Positions 14,427 through 27,346 of a DNA stretch of 64,000 nucleotides are shown here, in pieces (positions within the stretch are counted from its first letter, which is position 1; the number at the start of each line of letters is the position of its first letter). The stretch lies in assembly GCF_900115955.1 (NCBI RefSeq), contig NZ_FOYL01000003.1:1-64000 (forward strand), in the 5' to 3' direction. Made by a program: the position numbers and the translations under genes. The notes under the pieces were generated by a model. The model was not told the origin of the DNA, searched no databases, and saw only the letters and a list, made by a program, of their open reading frames with translations. This DNA comes from Lentzea waywayandensis. GTDB taxonomy: Bacteria; Actinomycetota; Actinomycetes; Mycobacteriales; Pseudonocardiaceae.

Positions 14427-14896
14427 TGCCCCGCAAGGGACCGGCCCCGAAGCGGCCGCTTATCTCTGACCCGGTCTACAGCTCGCCTCTCGTGACCCAG
14501 CTCATCAACAAGGTGCTGGTCGACGGTAAGCGCTCCGTGGCCGAGAAGATCGTTTACGAAGCCCTCGAGGGCGCTCGCGAGAAGACCGGCACCGACCCGG
14601 TCGTCACGCTGAAGCGCGCGCTGGACAACGTGAAGCCGTCGCTGGAGGTCAAGAGCCGCCGCGTCGGTGGTGCGACCTACCAGGTGCCGATCGAGGTCAA
14701 GCCCGGCCGCTCCACCACGCTGGCGCTGCGCTGGCTGATCACCTTCTCGCGGCAGCGCCGTGAGAAGACCATGGTCGAGCGTCTGATGAACGAGCTGCTC
14801 GATGCGAGCAACGGTCTCGGTGCGAGCGTCAAGCGCCGTGAGGACACGCACAAGATGGCCGAGTCCAACAAGGCCTTCGCCCACTACCGCTGGTGA
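14426..14896 (+). CDS. rpsG: 30S ribosomal protein S7
   Basis: The 156-aa protein starts [16 protein letters not shown] and holds the S7 signature region [22 protein letters not shown], with the conserved YQVPIEV segment. S7 nucleates assembly of the 3' domain of 16S rRNA and contacts the E site. It overlaps rpsL by one base (TAATG), and the next gene, fusA, begins 77 nt after its stop. Length and termini are those of a standard S7. In enterobacteria S7 represses this operon; no matching leader structure could be identified here. Confidence 0.99.
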   Translation: MPRKGPAPKRPLISDPVYSSPLVTQLINKVLVDGKRSVAEKIVYEALEGAREKTGTDPVVTLKRALDNVKPSLEVKSRRVGGATYQVPIEVKPGRSTTLALRWLITFSRQRREKTMVERLMNELLDASNGLGASVKRREDTHKMAESNKAFAHYRW

Positions 14897-14973
14897 TGTG
14901 CGGCCCGGTTCCGCGAGGAGCCGGGCGCTCCCAGCCCTAGTGAGCCCACAAGCTCAAGACAGGGGAAAGACCC

Positions 14974-17076
<2,103 letters not shown>

Positions 17077-17160
17077 TCCCCAACCGGAGCACCGCAGTTC
17101 CACCGCGGGCTCTCCGGGGATGAATCCCTGGGGTCCGCACTTTCCGACCCTGACGTGTAG

Positions 17161-17190
17161 TCCGGCGGGTGGCCACAGATGCCCGCCGGA
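17161..17190 (+). promoter_or_regulatory. hairpin in the fusA-tuf spacer
   Basis: TCCGGCGGG (17161-17169) and CCCGCCGGA (17182-17190) form a perfect 9-bp stem just upstream of an A-rich stretch and the tuf ribosome binding site AGGAGGA (17209-17215). It may stabilise a processed tuf mRNA or moderate read-through; no U-tract follows, so it is not a strong terminator. Confidence 0.5.
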
Positions 17191-17222
17191 CAAGCAAAAA
17201 AGAAGTCCAGGAGGACAATCCA

Positions 17223-18416
<1,194 letters not shown>

Positions 18417-18440
18417 CCTAGCAGCACCAGTTCGGCGTGA

Positions 18441-18471
18441 AGCCGGGCCAACGATCTTCGTTGGCCCGGCT
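18441..18471 (+). terminator. tuf (str operon) terminator
   Basis: AGCCGGGCCAACGA (18441-18454) and TCGTTGGCCCGGCT (18458-18471) form a perfect 14-bp stem with a TCT loop, followed by TTCGTCGTT. This separates the str operon from the S10 operon. Confidence 0.92.
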
Positions 18472-18999
18472 TTCGTCGTTCAGAGGAAATTGTGCGACAG
18501 CTCACGTAGAACTGTCGCCGACGCGCGGGTGAAGAGCCGTCGCCGAGATTCTGTTGCCGGACAATGGAACCGGCGCGCCCGTCGCTCCACATGCGACGGA
18601 TGACAGTGGCTCACCGGCCAAGATCCGCACGTGATCTGGGTCCAAGTCACCCACCCCGATTTGGATCGCCTCGCGTCCGTGTGGCATCCTTTACGGGTTG
18701 CTCGATGAAGGCCGGACCCGCGTCATGCGTGCCCGCGTTTTCGATCGAGCGTCCGCGCCCTGTTAGTGAACGCCTCCTTGCGGAGATGGGCATCAGGGTG
18801 CATGGGCTGTGGTAGGCCCAATCCCACCGGGGAGACCTTGAGTGGGACCGGTATGCGCACCGGGCGCGACACGCCCGACCGCGTGGACCGGGCACCATGA
18901 CACTTCAACAGGGGCGGAGCGCGCCAAGAGGCTGTAAAAGGCCTCATCCGAGGCACCGCACCGCAGCGGTTACGAGAAGCAGAGGAACGGCAAGCCATT
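18472..18999 (+). promoter_or_regulatory. gene-free S10-operon promoter and leader region
   Basis: This 528-nt stretch between the tuf terminator and rpsJ has no credible gene. A weak promoter candidate is TTGGAT (18661-18666) with CATCCT (18685-18690) at 18-bp spacing. The later part is a structured leader holding the GGGCGCGACACGCCCGACC hairpin motif. The ribosome binding site AGAGGAA lies at 18981-18987. A long untranslated leader is usual for S10 operons and often carries autoregulation by a ribosomal protein. Confidence 0.5.
18862..18880 (+). promoter_or_regulatory. conserved leader hairpin motif, rpsJ copy
   Basis: GGGCGCGACACGCCCGACC forms a GGGCG/CGCCC stem with a CGACA loop, 120 nt before rpsJ. 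It matches the element in the rpsL leader apart from two inserted bases. Also note the GC-rich flank GCGTGGACCGGGC that follows. Confidence 0.55.
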
Positions 19000-19305
19000 A
19001 TGGCGGGACAAAAGATCCGCATCCGGCTCAAGGCCTACGACCACGAGGCGATCGACGCGTCTGCACGCAAGATCGTTGAGACCGTGACGCGCACCGGCGC
19101 TCGGGTTGTCGGGCCCGTGCCGCTGCCCACTGAGAAGAACGTGTACTGCGTCATCCGCTCGCCGCACAAGTACAAGGACTCGCGCGAGCACTTCGAGATG
19201 CGCACGCACAAGCGGCTGATCGACATCCTCGACCCGACGCCGAAGACGGTTGACGCGCTCATGCGCATCGACCTGCCGGCCAGCGTCGACGTCAACATCC
19301 AGTAA
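19000..19305 (+). CDS. rpsJ: 30S ribosomal protein S10 (NusE)
   Basis: The 101-aa protein starts [28 protein letters not shown] and contains [23 protein letters not shown], the S10 signature. Besides its place in the 30S head, S10 acts as NusE in transcription antitermination. It is the first gene of the S10 cluster, preceded by a long leader with a motif shared with rpsL. AGAGGAACGG precedes ATG 19000. Standard length; no anomalies. Confidence 0.99.
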   Translation: MAGQKIRIRLKAYDHEAIDASARKIVETVTRTGARVVGPVPLPTEKNVYCVIRSPHKYKDSREHFEMRTHKRLIDILDPTPKTVDALMRIDLPASVDVNIQ

Positions 19306-19332
19306 GCGTTGGGCGCGGAGAGTAACGGACCA

Positions 19333-19983
19333 ATGTCTGACAGGCAGATGAAGGGCATCCTGGGCACCAAGCTCGGCATGACTCAGGTCTTCGACGAGAA
19401 CAACCGGGTTGTCCCGGTGACGGTCGTCAAGGCTGAGCCCAATGTCGTGACCCAGGTACGCACCGAAGAGAAGGACGGCTACACCGCCGTCCAGCTGGCG
19501 GCCGGCGCGATTGACCCGCGCAAGGTCAACAAGCCCGTTGCTGGGCACTTCGCCAAGGCCGGGGTCACGCCCCGTCGCCACCTGGTGGAGCTGCGCACGG
19601 CGGACGCCAGCGAGTACACGGTCGGCCAGGAGATCACCGCTGAGGTGTTCGAGGCCGGCGCTGTTGTCGACATCACCGGCACCAGCAAGGGCAAGGGCAC
19701 CGCGGGTGTCATGAAGCGCCACAACTTCAAGGGCCTCGGCTCCAGCCACGGCACCCAGCGCAAGCACCGCTCGCCGGGTTCCATCGGTGGCTGTGCCACG
19801 CCTGGTCGCGTCTTCAAGGGTCTGCGCATGGCTGGCCGCATGGGCCACGAGCGTGTGACGACCCAGAACCTGAAGGTGCACAAGATCGACGTTGAGAACG
19901 GCCTGCTGCTCATCAAGGGCGCGGTTCCCGGTCCCAAGGGCGGTCTGGTGTTCGTCAAGACTGCTGCGAAGGGCGGTGCCTGA
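19333..19983 (+). CDS. rplC: 50S ribosomal protein L3
   Basis: The 216-aa protein contains the L3 core [16 protein letters not shown] at the N-terminus and [20 protein letters not shown] in the loop that reaches toward the peptidyl-transferase centre. ATG 19333 (MSDRQMKG) is preferred because GGAG lies upstream and L3 proteins start here; an earlier in-frame start would add eight unconserved residues. It lies 27 nt after rpsJ, and its stop overlaps the rplD start (TGATG), coupling the two. Confidence 0.99.
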   Translation: MSDRQMKGILGTKLGMTQVFDENNRVVPVTVVKAEPNVVTQVRTEEKDGYTAVQLAAGAIDPRKVNKPVAGHFAKAGVTPRRHLVELRTADASEYTVGQEITAEVFEAGAVVDITGTSKGKGTAGVMKRHNFKGLGSSHGTQRKHRSPGSIGGCATPGRVFKGLRMAGRMGHERVTTQNLKVHKIDVENGLLLIKGAVPGPKGGLVFVKTAAKGGA

Positions 19984-20669
19984 TGTCGACGGTTGAGATC
20001 CGCACCCCGGATGGCAAGACGGCCGGCTCGGTCGAGCTGCCTGCCTCCGTTTTCGACGCGCAGGCGAACGTCGCTCTGCTGCACCAGGTCGTCGTGGCCC
20101 AGCAGGCCGCGGCGCGCCAGGGCACGCACTCGACGAAGACCCGCGGCGAAGTTCGTGGTGGCGGCAAGAAGCCGTACCGCCAGAAGGGCACCGGTCGCGC
20201 CCGCCAGGGTTCGACGCGTGCGCCGCAGTTCGCCGGCGGTGGCGTCGTCCACGGCCCGCAGCCGCGCGACTACTCGCAGCGGACGCCCAAGAAGATGAAG
20301 GCCGCCGCTCTGCGTGGCGCCCTCTCCGACCGGGCCCGCGCCAACCAGGTGCACGTCGTGTCCGGCCTGGTGGACGGGGACACCCCGTCGACCAAGACCG
20401 CGCGCAAGGTCCTGGAGTCGGTCACCCAGGCTCGTCGCGTTCTCGTGGTGCTCAACCGCACCGACGAGGTCGCGTGGGTCAGCGTGCGCAACCTGCAGCA
20501 CGTGCACGTGATCGCGCCCGACCAGCTCAACACCTACGACGTGCTCGTCAACGACGACGTGGTGTTCACCAAGGACTCGCTCGACGTGTTCCTCGCCAGC
20601 AAGGCCCAGCAGGGTTCTGGCTCGGCTGAGGCCACGGCGACCGTGGTGGACGAGGAGGCCTCGAAGTGA
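19983..20669 (+). CDS. rplD: 50S ribosomal protein L4
   Basis: The 228-aa protein has the L4 loop region [29 protein letters not shown] (in part), which lines the exit tunnel, and a Rossmann-like globular part. In enterobacteria L4 also represses the S10 operon; whether this holds here is unknown. ATG 19983 overlaps the rplC stop, and its own stop overlaps the rplW GTG (GTGA). The short Ser/Glu-rich tail ([18 protein letters not shown]) is a lineage-specific extension. Confidence 0.99.
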   Translation: MSTVEIRTPDGKTAGSVELPASVFDAQANVALLHQVVVAQQAAARQGTHSTKTRGEVRGGGKKPYRQKGTGRARQGSTRAPQFAGGGVVHGPQPRDYSQRTPKKMKAAALRGALSDRARANQVHVVSGLVDGDTPSTKTARKVLESVTQARRVLVVLNRTDEVAWVSVRNLQHVHVIAPDQLNTYDVLVNDDVVFTKDSLDVFLASKAQQGSGSAEATATVVDEEASK

Positions 20670-20965
20670 TCCCCGACCACAGGGACATCTTGCTCGCGCC
20701 CGTGATCTCCGAGAAGTCCTACGGACTGCTCGAGGAGAACAAGTACACCTTCTTGGTGGCGCCGGGTTCGAACAAGACCCAGATCAAGATTGCCGTGGAG
20801 AAGGTCTTCGGCGTCAAGGTCGTCAGCGTCAACACCATCAACCGCCAGGGCAAGCGCAAGCGGACCAAGAGCGGTTTCGGCAAGCGCAAGGACACGAAGC
20901 GCGCGATCGTCACGTTGTCGGCTGACAGCAAGGCGATCGAGATCTTCGGCGGCCCTGCCGCCTGA
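20666..20965 (+). CDS. rplW: 50S ribosomal protein L23
   Basis: The 99-aa protein begins [28 protein letters not shown] and continues [23 protein letters not shown], typical of L23. L23 sits at the tunnel exit and docks trigger factor and SRP. The GTG start overlaps the rplD stop codon, so translation is coupled. It is followed 19 nt later by rplB. Canonical length. Confidence 0.99.
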   Translation: MIPDHRDILLAPVISEKSYGLLEENKYTFLVAPGSNKTQIKIAVEKVFGVKVVSVNTINRQGKRKRTKSGFGKRKDTKRAIVTLSADSKAIEIFGGPAA

Positions 20966-20984
20966 TGACGAGGACTGCGTAGAG

Positions 20985-21818
20985 ATGGGCATTCGCAAGT
21001 ACAAGCCGACGACGCCTGGTCGTCGCGGTGCGAGCGTCTCCGACTTCGCCGAGATCACTCGGTCGACTCCGGAGAAGTCGCTGATCCGCCCGCTGCACAA
21101 GCTGGGTGGGCGCAACGCGTCGGGCAAGATCACCACGCGTCACAAGGGCGGCGGTCACAAGCGGGCATACCGCCTGATCGACTTCCGTCGCAACGACAAG
21201 GACGGCGTGCCGGCCAAGGTCGCTCACATCGAGTACGACCCCAACCGCACCGCGCGCATCGCGCTCCTGCACTACGCGGACGGCGAGAAGCGCTACATCA
21301 TCGCCCCGGAGAAGCTCAAGCAGGGTGACACGGTTGAGAACGGCCCCAAGGCCGACATCAAGCCGGGTAACAACCTGCCGCTGCGCAACATCCCGGTCGG
21401 TTCCGTGATTCACGCGATCGAGCTCCGCCCCGGTGGCGGCGCGAAGATCGCCCGCTCCGCCGGCGCCTCGGTTCAGCTCGTGGCGAAGGACGGACCGTAC
21501 GCCCAGCTGCGGATGCCCTCGGGCGAAATCCGCAACGTGGACGTGCGCTGCCGCGCCACGCTTGGCGAGGTCGGCAACAAGGAGCACCAGAACATCAACT
21601 GGGGCAAGGCAGGCCGCATGCGGTGGAAGGGCAAGAAGCCCACCGTCCGTGGTGTCGCCATGAACCCCGTTGACCACCCGCATGGTGGTGGTGAGGGTAA
21701 GACCTCCGGTGGTCGCCACCCGGTCAACCCGGCTGGTAAGCCCGAGGGTCGTACCCGCCGCCGTAAGCCAAGCGACAAGCTCATCGTCCGGCGTCGTCGC
21801 ACCGGTAAGAAGCGCTGA
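20985..21818 (+). CDS. rplB: 50S ribosomal protein L2
   Basis: The 277-aa protein starts [20 protein letters not shown] and contains the C-terminal [24 protein letters not shown], whose conserved His lies near the peptidyl-transferase centre and is needed for subunit association. ATG 20985 is the family start; the frame upstream overlaps rplW and is not conserved. It lies between rplW and rpsS in normal S10-cluster order. Confidence 0.99.
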   Translation: MGIRKYKPTTPGRRGASVSDFAEITRSTPEKSLIRPLHKLGGRNASGKITTRHKGGGHKRAYRLIDFRRNDKDGVPAKVAHIEYDPNRTARIALLHYADGEKRYIIAPEKLKQGDTVENGPKADIKPGNNLPLRNIPVGSVIHAIELRPGGGAKIARSAGASVQLVAKDGPYAQLRMPSGEIRNVDVRCRATLGEVGNKEHQNINWGKAGRMRWKGKKPTVRGVAMNPVDHPHGGGEGKTSGGRHPVNPAGKPEGRTRRRKPSDKLIVRRRRTGKKR

Positions 21819-21836
21819 GCAGGGAGGGAGTGAAGG

Positions 21837-22118
21837 ATGCCTCGCAGCCTTAAGAAGGGTCCCTTCGTCGACGACCACCTGCTCAAGAAGGTGGACGTTC
21901 AGAACGAAGCGGGCAAGAAGACCGTCATCAAGACGTGGTCCCGCCGGTCCACGATCATCCCGGACATGCTCGGCCACACCATCGCGGTGCACGACGGTCG
22001 CAAGCACGTCCCGGTGTTCGTGACCGAGGCGATGGTCGGGCACAAGCTGGGCGAGTTCGCCCCGACCCGCACCTTCAAGGGCCACATCAAGGACGACCGG
22101 AAGTCTCGTCGCCGCTAG
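21837..22118 (+). CDS. rpsS: 30S ribosomal protein S19
   Basis: The 93-aa protein reads [20 protein letters not shown] and IVHDGRK-like [33 protein letters not shown] (in part), the S19 signature. S19 forms a complex with S13 in the 30S head near the A-site tRNA. AGGGAGG precedes ATG 21837. Next gene rplV begins 34 nt downstream. No unusual features. Confidence 0.99.
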   Translation: MPRSLKKGPFVDDHLLKKVDVQNEAGKKTVIKTWSRRSTIIPDMLGHTIAVHDGRKHVPVFVTEAMVGHKLGEFAPTRTFKGHIKDDRKSRRR

Positions 22119-22152
22119 GCGTCGAACTGAGAAGAGCAAGGGAAAAGCAGCG

Positions 22153-22551
22153 ATGAACGCCCGTAAGGACGCTGAGGCGCAGGAGTTTCCGCGCGCCGTG
22201 GCTCGGGCTCGCTACGTCCGCGACACCCCCATGAAGGTCCGTCGCGTCGTCGAGCTCATCAAGGGTCGTAACGCAAGCGAGGCCCTGGCCGTGCTCCAGT
22301 TCGCGCCCCAGGCCGCTTCTGAGCCGGTCGCGAAGGTGCTCGCCAGCGCCATGGCCAATGCCGAGAACAACATGTCCCTGGACCCCTCGACCCTCTGGGT
22401 TGCGGTGGCCTACGTGGACGAGGGTCCGACCCTCAAGCGTTTCCGCCCGCGTGCCCAGGGCCGCGCGTACCGGATCCGCAAGCGGACGAGCCACATCACC
22501 ATCGAGGTGGAGTCTCGTCCCAAGAAGACCAGCGTGAAGGGAACGCGGTAG
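22153..22551 (+). CDS. rplV: 50S ribosomal protein L22
   Basis: The 132-aa protein contains [22 protein letters not shown] and the beta-hairpin end [20 protein letters not shown] that narrows the exit tunnel, where macrolide-resistance changes occur in other bacteria; none is obvious here. The 10-residue N-terminal extension before the core is usual in actinobacteria. The stop overlaps the rpsC GTG (TAGTG), indicating coupled translation. Confidence 0.99.
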   Translation: MNARKDAEAQEFPRAVARARYVRDTPMKVRRVVELIKGRNASEALAVLQFAPQAASEPVAKVLASAMANAENNMSLDPSTLWVAVAYVDEGPTLKRFRPRAQGRAYRIRKRTSHITIEVESRPKKTSVKGTR

Positions 22552-23381
22552 TGGGCCAGAAGATCAACCCGCACGGCTTCCGGCTGGGGATCACCACCGA
22601 CTGGAAGTCCCGCTGGTACGCAGACAAGCAGTACGCCGAGTACGTGGCGGAGGACGTCAAGATCCGCCGCCTGCTCAGCAAGGGCATGGAGCGTGCCGGC
22701 ATCTCCAAGGTGGAGATCGAGCGGACCCGTGACCGGGTGCGCGTCGACATCCACACCGCCCGGCCGGGCATCGTCATCGGCCGTCGTGGTGCCGAGGCGG
22801 ACCGCATCCGCGGTGAGCTGGAGAAGCTCACCAAGAAGCAGGTCCAGCTGAACATCCTCGAGGTCAAGAGCCCCGAGTCGGACGCGCAGCTCGTGGCACA
22901 GGGTGTCGCCGAGCAGCTGTCCAACCGCGTCGCCTTCCGGCGCGCGATGCGCAAGGCCATTCAGTCGGCCATGCGTTCGCCGCAGGTCAAGGGTATTCGC
23001 GTGCAGTGCGGCGGTCGCCTCGGCGGCGCCGAGATGTCCCGCTCGGAGCACTACCGCGACGGCCGCGTGCCGCTGCACACGCTCCGCGCGAACATCGACT
23101 ACGGCTTCTTCGAGGCCCGCACCACGTTCGGCCGTATCGGCGTGAAGGTGTGGATCTACAAGGGCGACATCGTCGGTGGCATCTCGGCCAAGCGCGCGCT
23201 CGACGCGGCCCCGGCTCAGGCCGACCGCGCCCCGCGCCGCGACCGTGGCGAGCGTCCGAACCGGGCCCGTCGCTCCGGTGCCAGCGGCACCACCGCGACG
23301 AGCACCGAGGCCGGCCGTGCCGCAGCTGACGCCACGGCGTCGGCGGAGGCTCCGGCTGCTGCAGAGAAGACGGAGAGCTGA
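22551..23381 (+). CDS. rpsC: 30S ribosomal protein S3
   Basis: The 276-aa protein starts [22 protein letters not shown], contains the KH-domain GxxG loop [14 protein letters not shown], and ends with a low-complexity Ala/Arg-rich tail of about 60 residues (from [15 protein letters not shown]). That makes it longer than E. coli S3 (about 233 aa) but usual for actinobacteria. S3 lines the mRNA entry site and has helicase-like function with S4. GTG 22551 overlaps the rplV stop. Confidence 0.99.
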   Translation: MGQKINPHGFRLGITTDWKSRWYADKQYAEYVAEDVKIRRLLSKGMERAGISKVEIERTRDRVRVDIHTARPGIVIGRRGAEADRIRGELEKLTKKQVQLNILEVKSPESDAQLVAQGVAEQLSNRVAFRRAMRKAIQSAMRSPQVKGIRVQCGGRLGGAEMSRSEHYRDGRVPLHTLRANIDYGFFEARTTFGRIGVKVWIYKGDIVGGISAKRALDAAPAQADRAPRRDRGERPNRARRSGASGTTATSTEAGRAAADATASAEAPAAAEKTES

Positions 23382-23384
23382 GTA

Positions 23385-23804
23385 ATGCTCATCCCTCGTA
23401 GGGTCAAGCACCGCAAGCAGCACCACCCCAAGCGGTCGGGTGCTGCCAAGGGCGGCACGAAGGTCACCTTCGGTGAGTACGGCATCCAGGCTCTCGAGCC
23501 GGCCTACGTCACCAACAGGCAGATCGAGTCCGCTCGTATCGCCATCACGCGCCACATCCGTCGTGGCGGCAAGGTCTGGATCAACATCTTCCCGGACCGC
23601 CCGCTGACGAAGAAGCCGGCCGAGACCCGCATGGGTTCCGGTAAGGGTTCGCCGGAGTGGTGGGTCGCGAACGTCAAGCCGGGTCGCGTCCTCTTCGAGA
23701 TGGCCTTCCCGAACGAGCAGGTGGCCCGCGAGGCTCTTCGCCGCGCGATCCACAAGCTCCCGATGAAGTGCCGCATCGTTACGCGTGAGGGTGGTGAGTT
23801 CTGA
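23385..23804 (+). CDS. rplP: 50S ribosomal protein L16
   Basis: The 139-aa protein contains [19 protein letters not shown] and [24 protein letters not shown], the L16 signature (in segments). L16 helps position A-site tRNA near the peptidyl-transferase centre and is needed late in 50S assembly. Three nucleotides separate it from rpsC, and its stop overlaps the rpmC start (TGATG). Canonical. Confidence 0.99.
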   Translation: MLIPRRVKHRKQHHPKRSGAAKGGTKVTFGEYGIQALEPAYVTNRQIESARIAITRHIRRGGKVWINIFPDRPLTKKPAETRMGSGKGSPEWWVANVKPGRVLFEMAFPNEQVAREALRRAIHKLPMKCRIVTREGGEF

Positions 23805-24046
23805 TGGCAGCGGGTACCACCGCTTCCGAGCTGCGTGAGCTCACCGAGGAAGAGCTCGTGCTGCGTCTGAAGGAATCGAAGGAAGAGCTGTTCAACCTTC
23901 GCTTCCAGATGGCCACGGGCCAGCTCGACAACAACCGGCGGCTGCGCACGGTCCGGCATGACATCGCCCGGATCTACACCGTGATGCGGGAGCGGGAGCT
24001 CGGGCTCTCCGTTTCGCCGGATTCCACTGGTGAGGGTGCGGCATGA
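23804..24046 (+). CDS. rpmC: 50S ribosomal protein L29
   Basis: The 80-aa protein has the L29 helical hairpin: [52 protein letters not shown] (in segments). L29 lies at the tunnel exit beside L23. ATG 23804 overlaps the rplP stop and the stop overlaps the rpsQ ATG, so rplP-rpmC-rpsQ form a tight translational relay. A C-terminal tail of about 12 residues is lineage-specific. Confidence 0.99.
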   Translation: MAAGTTASELRELTEEELVLRLKESKEELFNLRFQMATGQLDNNRRLRTVRHDIARIYTVMRERELGLSVSPDSTGEGAA

Positions 24047-24324
24047 CCGAAAGCAACGAAGTCCAGACCGAGAAGCGCAACGACCGCAAGGTCCGCGAAG
24101 GCCTCGTCGTGTCCGACAAGATGGACAAGACGATCGTCGTGGCGCTCGAGGACCGCAAGAAGCACCCGCGTTACTCCAAGATCATGCGCTCCACCACCAA
24201 GGTGAAGGTGCACGACGAGGAGAACGCGGCGGGCATCGGCGACCGCGTGCTGCTCATGGAGACCCGGCCTCTGTCGGCGACCAAGCGCTGGCGGCTCGTC
24301 GAGATCCTCGAGAAGGCCAAGTAA
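24043..24324 (+). CDS. rpsQ: 30S ribosomal protein S17
   Basis: The 93-aa protein contains [27 protein letters not shown] and [22 protein letters not shown], the OB-fold S17 pattern (segments). S17 is a primary 16S rRNA binder in the 30S body. Its ATG overlaps the rpmC stop (ATGA). It is the last S10-cluster gene before a short spacer with a hairpin leading to rplN. Confidence 0.99.
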   Translation: MTESNEVQTEKRNDRKVREGLVVSDKMDKTIVVALEDRKKHPRYSKIMRSTTKVKVHDEENAAGIGDRVLLMETRPLSATKRWRLVEILEKAK

Positions 24325-24344
24325 GTCTCATCTAGACAGACCGA

Positions 24345-24371
24345 GCCCGTCGGGTCGGAAATCCGGCGGGC
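24345..24371 (+). promoter_or_regulatory. hairpin between the S10 and spc clusters
   Basis: GCCCGTCGG (24345-24353) pairs with CCGGCGGGC (24363-24371), with one G-U pair, in the 71-nt rpsQ-rplN spacer. No U-tract follows, so it is more likely an mRNA processing or regulatory structure than a terminator. Confidence 0.45.
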
Positions 24372-24395
24372 CAGGAATGGTCAAGGAGCAAGTAA

Positions 24396-24764
24396 GTGAT
24401 TCAGCAGGAGTCGCGGCTTCGCGTCGCCGACAACACCGGTGCGAAGGAAATCCTTTGCATCCGTGTTCTCGGTGGCTCCGGCCGCCGCTACGCGGGCATC
24501 GGCGACATCATCGTCGCGACCGTCAAGGACGCGATCCCCGGTGCCGGTGTGAAGAAGGGTGACGTCGTCAAGGCCGTCATCGTCCGCACCGTCAAGGAGC
24601 GTCGCCGTCCGGATGGTTCGTACATCCGCTTCGACGAGAACGCCGCCGTGCTCATCAAGAACGACAACGAGCCCCGCGGTACCCGCATCTTCGGCCCGGT
24701 CGGCCGTGAGCTGCGCGACAAGAAGTTCATGAAGATCATCTCGCTGGCTCCGGAGGTGCTCTGA
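24396..24764 (+). CDS. rplN: 50S ribosomal protein L14
   Basis: The 122-aa protein starts [28 protein letters not shown] and contains [25 protein letters not shown] (segments), standard L14. It sits at the subunit interface and contacts 16S rRNA. GTG 24396 follows AAGGAGCAAGTAA. It begins the spc cluster, separated from rpsQ by 71 nt with a hairpin. The next gene starts 2 nt after its stop. Confidence 0.99.
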   Translation: MIQQESRLRVADNTGAKEILCIRVLGGSGRRYAGIGDIIVATVKDAIPGAGVKKGDVVKAVIVRTVKERRRPDGSYIRFDENAAVLIKNDNEPRGTRIFGPVGRELRDKKFMKIISLAPEVL

Positions 24765-24766
24765 CC

Positions 24767-25081
24767 ATGAAGGTGAAGAAGGGCGACACGGTCGTCGTTA
24801 TCGCCGGCAAGGACAAGGGCGCGAAGGGCAAGGTCATCCAGGCCTACCCGGAGACCGGCAAGGTCCTGGTCGAGGGCGTCAACCGGATCAAGAAGCACAC
24901 CAAGATCACGCAGACCCAGCGGGGCGCGCAGTCTGGTGGCATCGTGACCCAGGAGGCCCCGATCAACGTCTCCAACGTGATGGTGGTCGACGCGGACGGC
25001 AAGCCGACCCGTGTTGGTTACCGGACGAACGACGAGGGCAAGCGGGTCCGCATTTCCCGTCGTAACGGGAAGGACATCTGA
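24767..25081 (+). CDS. rplX: 50S ribosomal protein L24
   Basis: The 104-aa protein begins [22 protein letters not shown], the KOW motif that defines L24, and continues [13 protein letters not shown]24 initiates 50S assembly by binding the 5' end of 23S rRNA. It is packed 2 nt after rplN and 2 nt before rplE. Standard length. Confidence 0.99.
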   Translation: MKVKKGDTVVVIAGKDKGAKGKVIQAYPETGKVLVEGVNRIKKHTKITQTQRGAQSGGIVTQEAPINVSNVMVVDADGKPTRVGYRTNDEGKRVRISRRNGKDI

Positions 25082-25083
25082 TC

Positions 25084-25647
25084 ATGACCACCGCAGAGAA
25101 GATCATCCCGCGGCTCAAGACGCGCTACCGCGCCGAGATCGCCGGCGAGCTGCACAAGCAGTTCAACTTCGACAACGTGATGCAGATTCCGCGCGTTGTG
25201 AAGGTCGTCGTCAACATGGGCGTCGGCGACGCCGCCCGTGACGGCAAGCTGATCGAGGGTGCCGTGAAGGACCTCTCGATCATCACCGGCCAGCGTCCCG
25301 AGGTCCGCCGGGCCCGCAAGTCCATCGCGCAGTTCAAGCTGCGTGAGGGCATGCCGATCGGCGCGCGCGTCACGCTGCGCGGCGACCGCATGTGGGAGTT
25401 CCTCGACCGTCTGCTGACGATCGCGCTGCCCCGTATCCGCGACTTCCGCGGCCTCTCGGGCAAGCAGTTCGACGGCAACGGCAACTACACGTTCGGCCTG
25501 AACGAGCAGTCGATGTTCCACGAGATCGACCCGGACGCTATCGACCGGCCTCGCGGCATGGACATCACCGTCGTCACCACCGCCACGAACGACGAGGAGG
25601 GCCGGGCGCTGCTGAAGCTCCTGGGCTTCCCGTTCAAGGAGAACTGA
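25084..25647 (+). CDS. rplE: 50S ribosomal protein L5
   Basis: The 187-aa protein contains [21 protein letters not shown] and [27 protein letters not shown] (segments), standard L5. It binds 5S rRNA and contacts P-site tRNA as part of the central protuberance. The start is ATG 25084, 2 nt after rplX. The next gene rpsN starts 4 nt after its stop. No anomalies. Confidence 0.99.
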   Translation: MTTAEKIIPRLKTRYRAEIAGELHKQFNFDNVMQIPRVVKVVVNMGVGDAARDGKLIEGAVKDLSIITGQRPEVRRARKSIAQFKLREGMPIGARVTLRGDRMWEFLDRLLTIALPRIRDFRGLSGKQFDGNGNYTFGLNEQSMFHEIDPDAIDRPRGMDITVVTTATNDEEGRALLKLLGFPFKEN

Positions 25648-25651
25648 GTCG

Positions 25652-25837
25652 ATGGCCAAGAAGGCGTTGATCAACAAGGCCGCGAAGAAGCCGAAGTTCA
25701 AGGTCCGGGGTTACACCCGGTGCCAGCGTTGCGGCCGCCCCCACGCGGTGTTCCGCAAGTTCGGCCTCTGCCGGATCTGCCTGCGCGAGATGGCTCACCG
25801 CGGTGAGCTGCCTGGCGTGAGCAAGTCCAGCTGGTAA
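25652..25837 (+). CDS. rpsN: 30S ribosomal protein S14, zinc-binding type Z
   Basis: The 61-aa protein is the short, zinc-binding form of S14. It has [26 protein letters not shown] with ligands Cys24, Cys27, Cys40 and Cys43. Actinobacteria typically also have a zinc-independent S14 elsewhere under zinc-uptake (Zur) control; that paralogue is not in this window. It is the fourth gene of the spc cluster, followed by an unusually long spacer of 121 nt before rpsH. Confidence 0.98.
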   Translation: MAKKALINKAAKKPKFKVRGYTRCQRCGRPHAVFRKFGLCRICLREMAHRGELPGVSKSSW

Positions 25838-25880
25838 TTCAAAGCTCCATTACTTCGCTGTAGGCCCGCACACGACCGTC

Positions 25881-25908
25881 CTGTCCCTCCCTTCACCGGG
25901 AGGGCAGG
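25881..25908 (+). promoter_or_regulatory. hairpin in the rpsN-rpsH spacer
   Basis: CCCTCCC (25885-25891) and GGGAGGG (25898-25904) pair around TTCACC, and the stem extends outward with CTG/CAG. In E. coli, S8 represses translation of the spc operon in this neighbourhood. A regulatory or processing role here is possible but unproven. Confidence 0.45.
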
Positions 25909-25958
25909 TCTGGACCCTGAGCCGGTGAACCGCAGCGAGAAAGGTTGACCAGGTCACC

Positions 25959-26357
25959 ATGACGATGACCGATCCCATCGCAGACATGCTCACTCGTCTG
26001 CGGAACGCGAACTCGGCTTACCACGACAAGGTCGTGATGCCGCACTCCAAGATCAAGGCGAACATCGCCGAGATCCTCAAGCGCGAGGGCTACATCGCCT
26101 CGTACCGCGACGAGGACGGCGAGGTGGCCAAGAACTTGGTCGTCGAGCTGAAGTACGGCCCGAACCGTGAGCGCAGCATCGCCGGCCTTCGCCGCGTGTC
26201 CAAGCCCGGTCTGCGCGTGTACGCGAAGTCCACCGGCCTGCCCCGAGTTCTCGGTGGCCTCGGCGTGGCGATCATTTCGACCTCTGGCGGTCTCATGACC
26301 GACCGTCAGGCCAACAAGGCAGGCGTGGGCGGAGAAGTCCTCGCCTACGTTTGGTAA
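25959..26357 (+). CDS. rpsH: 30S ribosomal protein S8
   Basis: The 132-aa protein starts [24 protein letters not shown] and ends with [26 protein letters not shown], the S8 signature (segments). S8 organises the central domain of 16S rRNA, and in E. coli it is the translational repressor of the spc operon. It follows a 121-nt spacer containing a hairpin, a plausible autoregulatory target. Canonical length. Confidence 0.99.
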   Translation: MTMTDPIADMLTRLRNANSAYHDKVVMPHSKIKANIAEILKREGYIASYRDEDGEVAKNLVVELKYGPNRERSIAGLRRVSKPGLRVYAKSTGLPRVLGGLGVAIISTSGGLMTDRQANKAGVGGEVLAYVW

Positions 26358-26369
26358 GGGGGAGTAGAC

Positions 26370-26909
26370 ATGTCGCGCATCGGTAAGCAGCCGATCATTG
26401 TCCCCTCCGGGGTCGACGTGAACATCGCCGGCCAGGACGTGAGCATCAAGGGCCCCAAGGGTCTCCTGACGCTGACGCTCGCTGAGCCGATCATCGTCGA
26501 GAAGGCCGAAGACGGCACTCTCGAGGTCAAGCGCCCGAACGACGAGCGCCGGAACCGCGCGCTCCACGGCCTGTCGCGCACGCTCGTGCACAACATGGTC
26601 GTCGGCGTGACCCAGGGTTACGAAAAGAAGATGGAAATCCACGGCGTCGGTTACCGCGTCGCGCTCAAGGGCTCTGAGCTCGAGTTCGCGCTCGGTTACT
26701 CGCACCCCGTCAAGGTGGAGGCCCCCGCGGGCATCACCTTCGCGGTCGAGACCCCGACCCGGTTCTCCGTCTCGGGTATCGACAAGCAGCTGGTCGGTGA
26801 GGTCGCCGCCAACATCCGCAAGCTGCGCAAGCCCGACCCGTACAAGGGTAAGGGCGTCCGTTACTCGGGCGAGAAGATCCGTCGCAAGGTCGGAAAGACG
26901 GGTAAGTGA
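26370..26909 (+). CDS. rplF: 50S ribosomal protein L6
   Basis: The 179-aa protein starts [23 protein letters not shown] and ends [23 protein letters not shown], the L6 C-terminal signature. L6 lies near the sarcin-ricin loop and the factor-binding site. It follows rpsH by 12 nt with GGGGGAG upstream, and rplR starts 1 nt after its stop. No deviations. Confidence 0.99.
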   Translation: MSRIGKQPIIVPSGVDVNIAGQDVSIKGPKGLLTLTLAEPIIVEKAEDGTLEVKRPNDERRNRALHGLSRTLVHNMVVGVTQGYEKKMEIHGVGYRVALKGSELEFALGYSHPVKVEAPAGITFAVETPTRFSVSGIDKQLVGEVAANIRKLRKPDPYKGKGVRYSGEKIRRKVGKTGK

Positions 26910-26910
26910 C

Positions 26911-27312
26911 ATGAGCGAGTCGACTGTTACGAAGCGCAAGCCGGTGGGCAAGGACATCTCCACCAGGCGTCGTGTTGCGAAGGCCCGTCGCCACTTCCGC
27001 CTCCGCAAGAAGGTCAACGGAACTGCCGAGCGTCCGCGCCTGGCCGTGCACCGTTCGTCGAAGCACATCACCGTGCAGATCATCGACGACCTCAAGGGCC
27101 ACACGATCGCGTCCGCTTCCTCCATGGAGGCCGACGTCCGTGCCCTGGACGGCGACAAGAAGGCCCGTGCGGCCAAGGTCGGCCAGCTGGCCGCGGCCCG
27201 CGCCAAGGACGCCGGCGTCACGGCGGTCGTTTTCGACCGCGGTGGCAACGCGTACCACGGCCGCATCGCGGCTCTGGCTGACGCCGCTCGCGAGGCGGGG
27301 CTGGAGTTCTGA
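26911..27312 (+). CDS. rplR: 50S ribosomal protein L18
   Basis: The 133-aa protein has a basic N-terminus ([19 protein letters not shown]) and the core [20 protein letters not shown] and [23 protein letters not shown], typical of L18, which binds 5S rRNA with L5. ATG 26911 is preferred because it sits right after the rplF stop and gives the family's usual length; longer upstream frames overlap rplF. It is followed by rpsE after 34 nt. Confidence 0.98.
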   Translation: MSESTVTKRKPVGKDISTRRRVAKARRHFRLRKKVNGTAERPRLAVHRSSKHITVQIIDDLKGHTIASASSMEADVRALDGDKKARAAKVGQLAAARAKDAGVTAVVFDRGGNAYHGRIAALADAAREAGLEF

Positions 27313-27346
27313 CAATGATCATCACCGGAATTGAGAGGGACGCCTG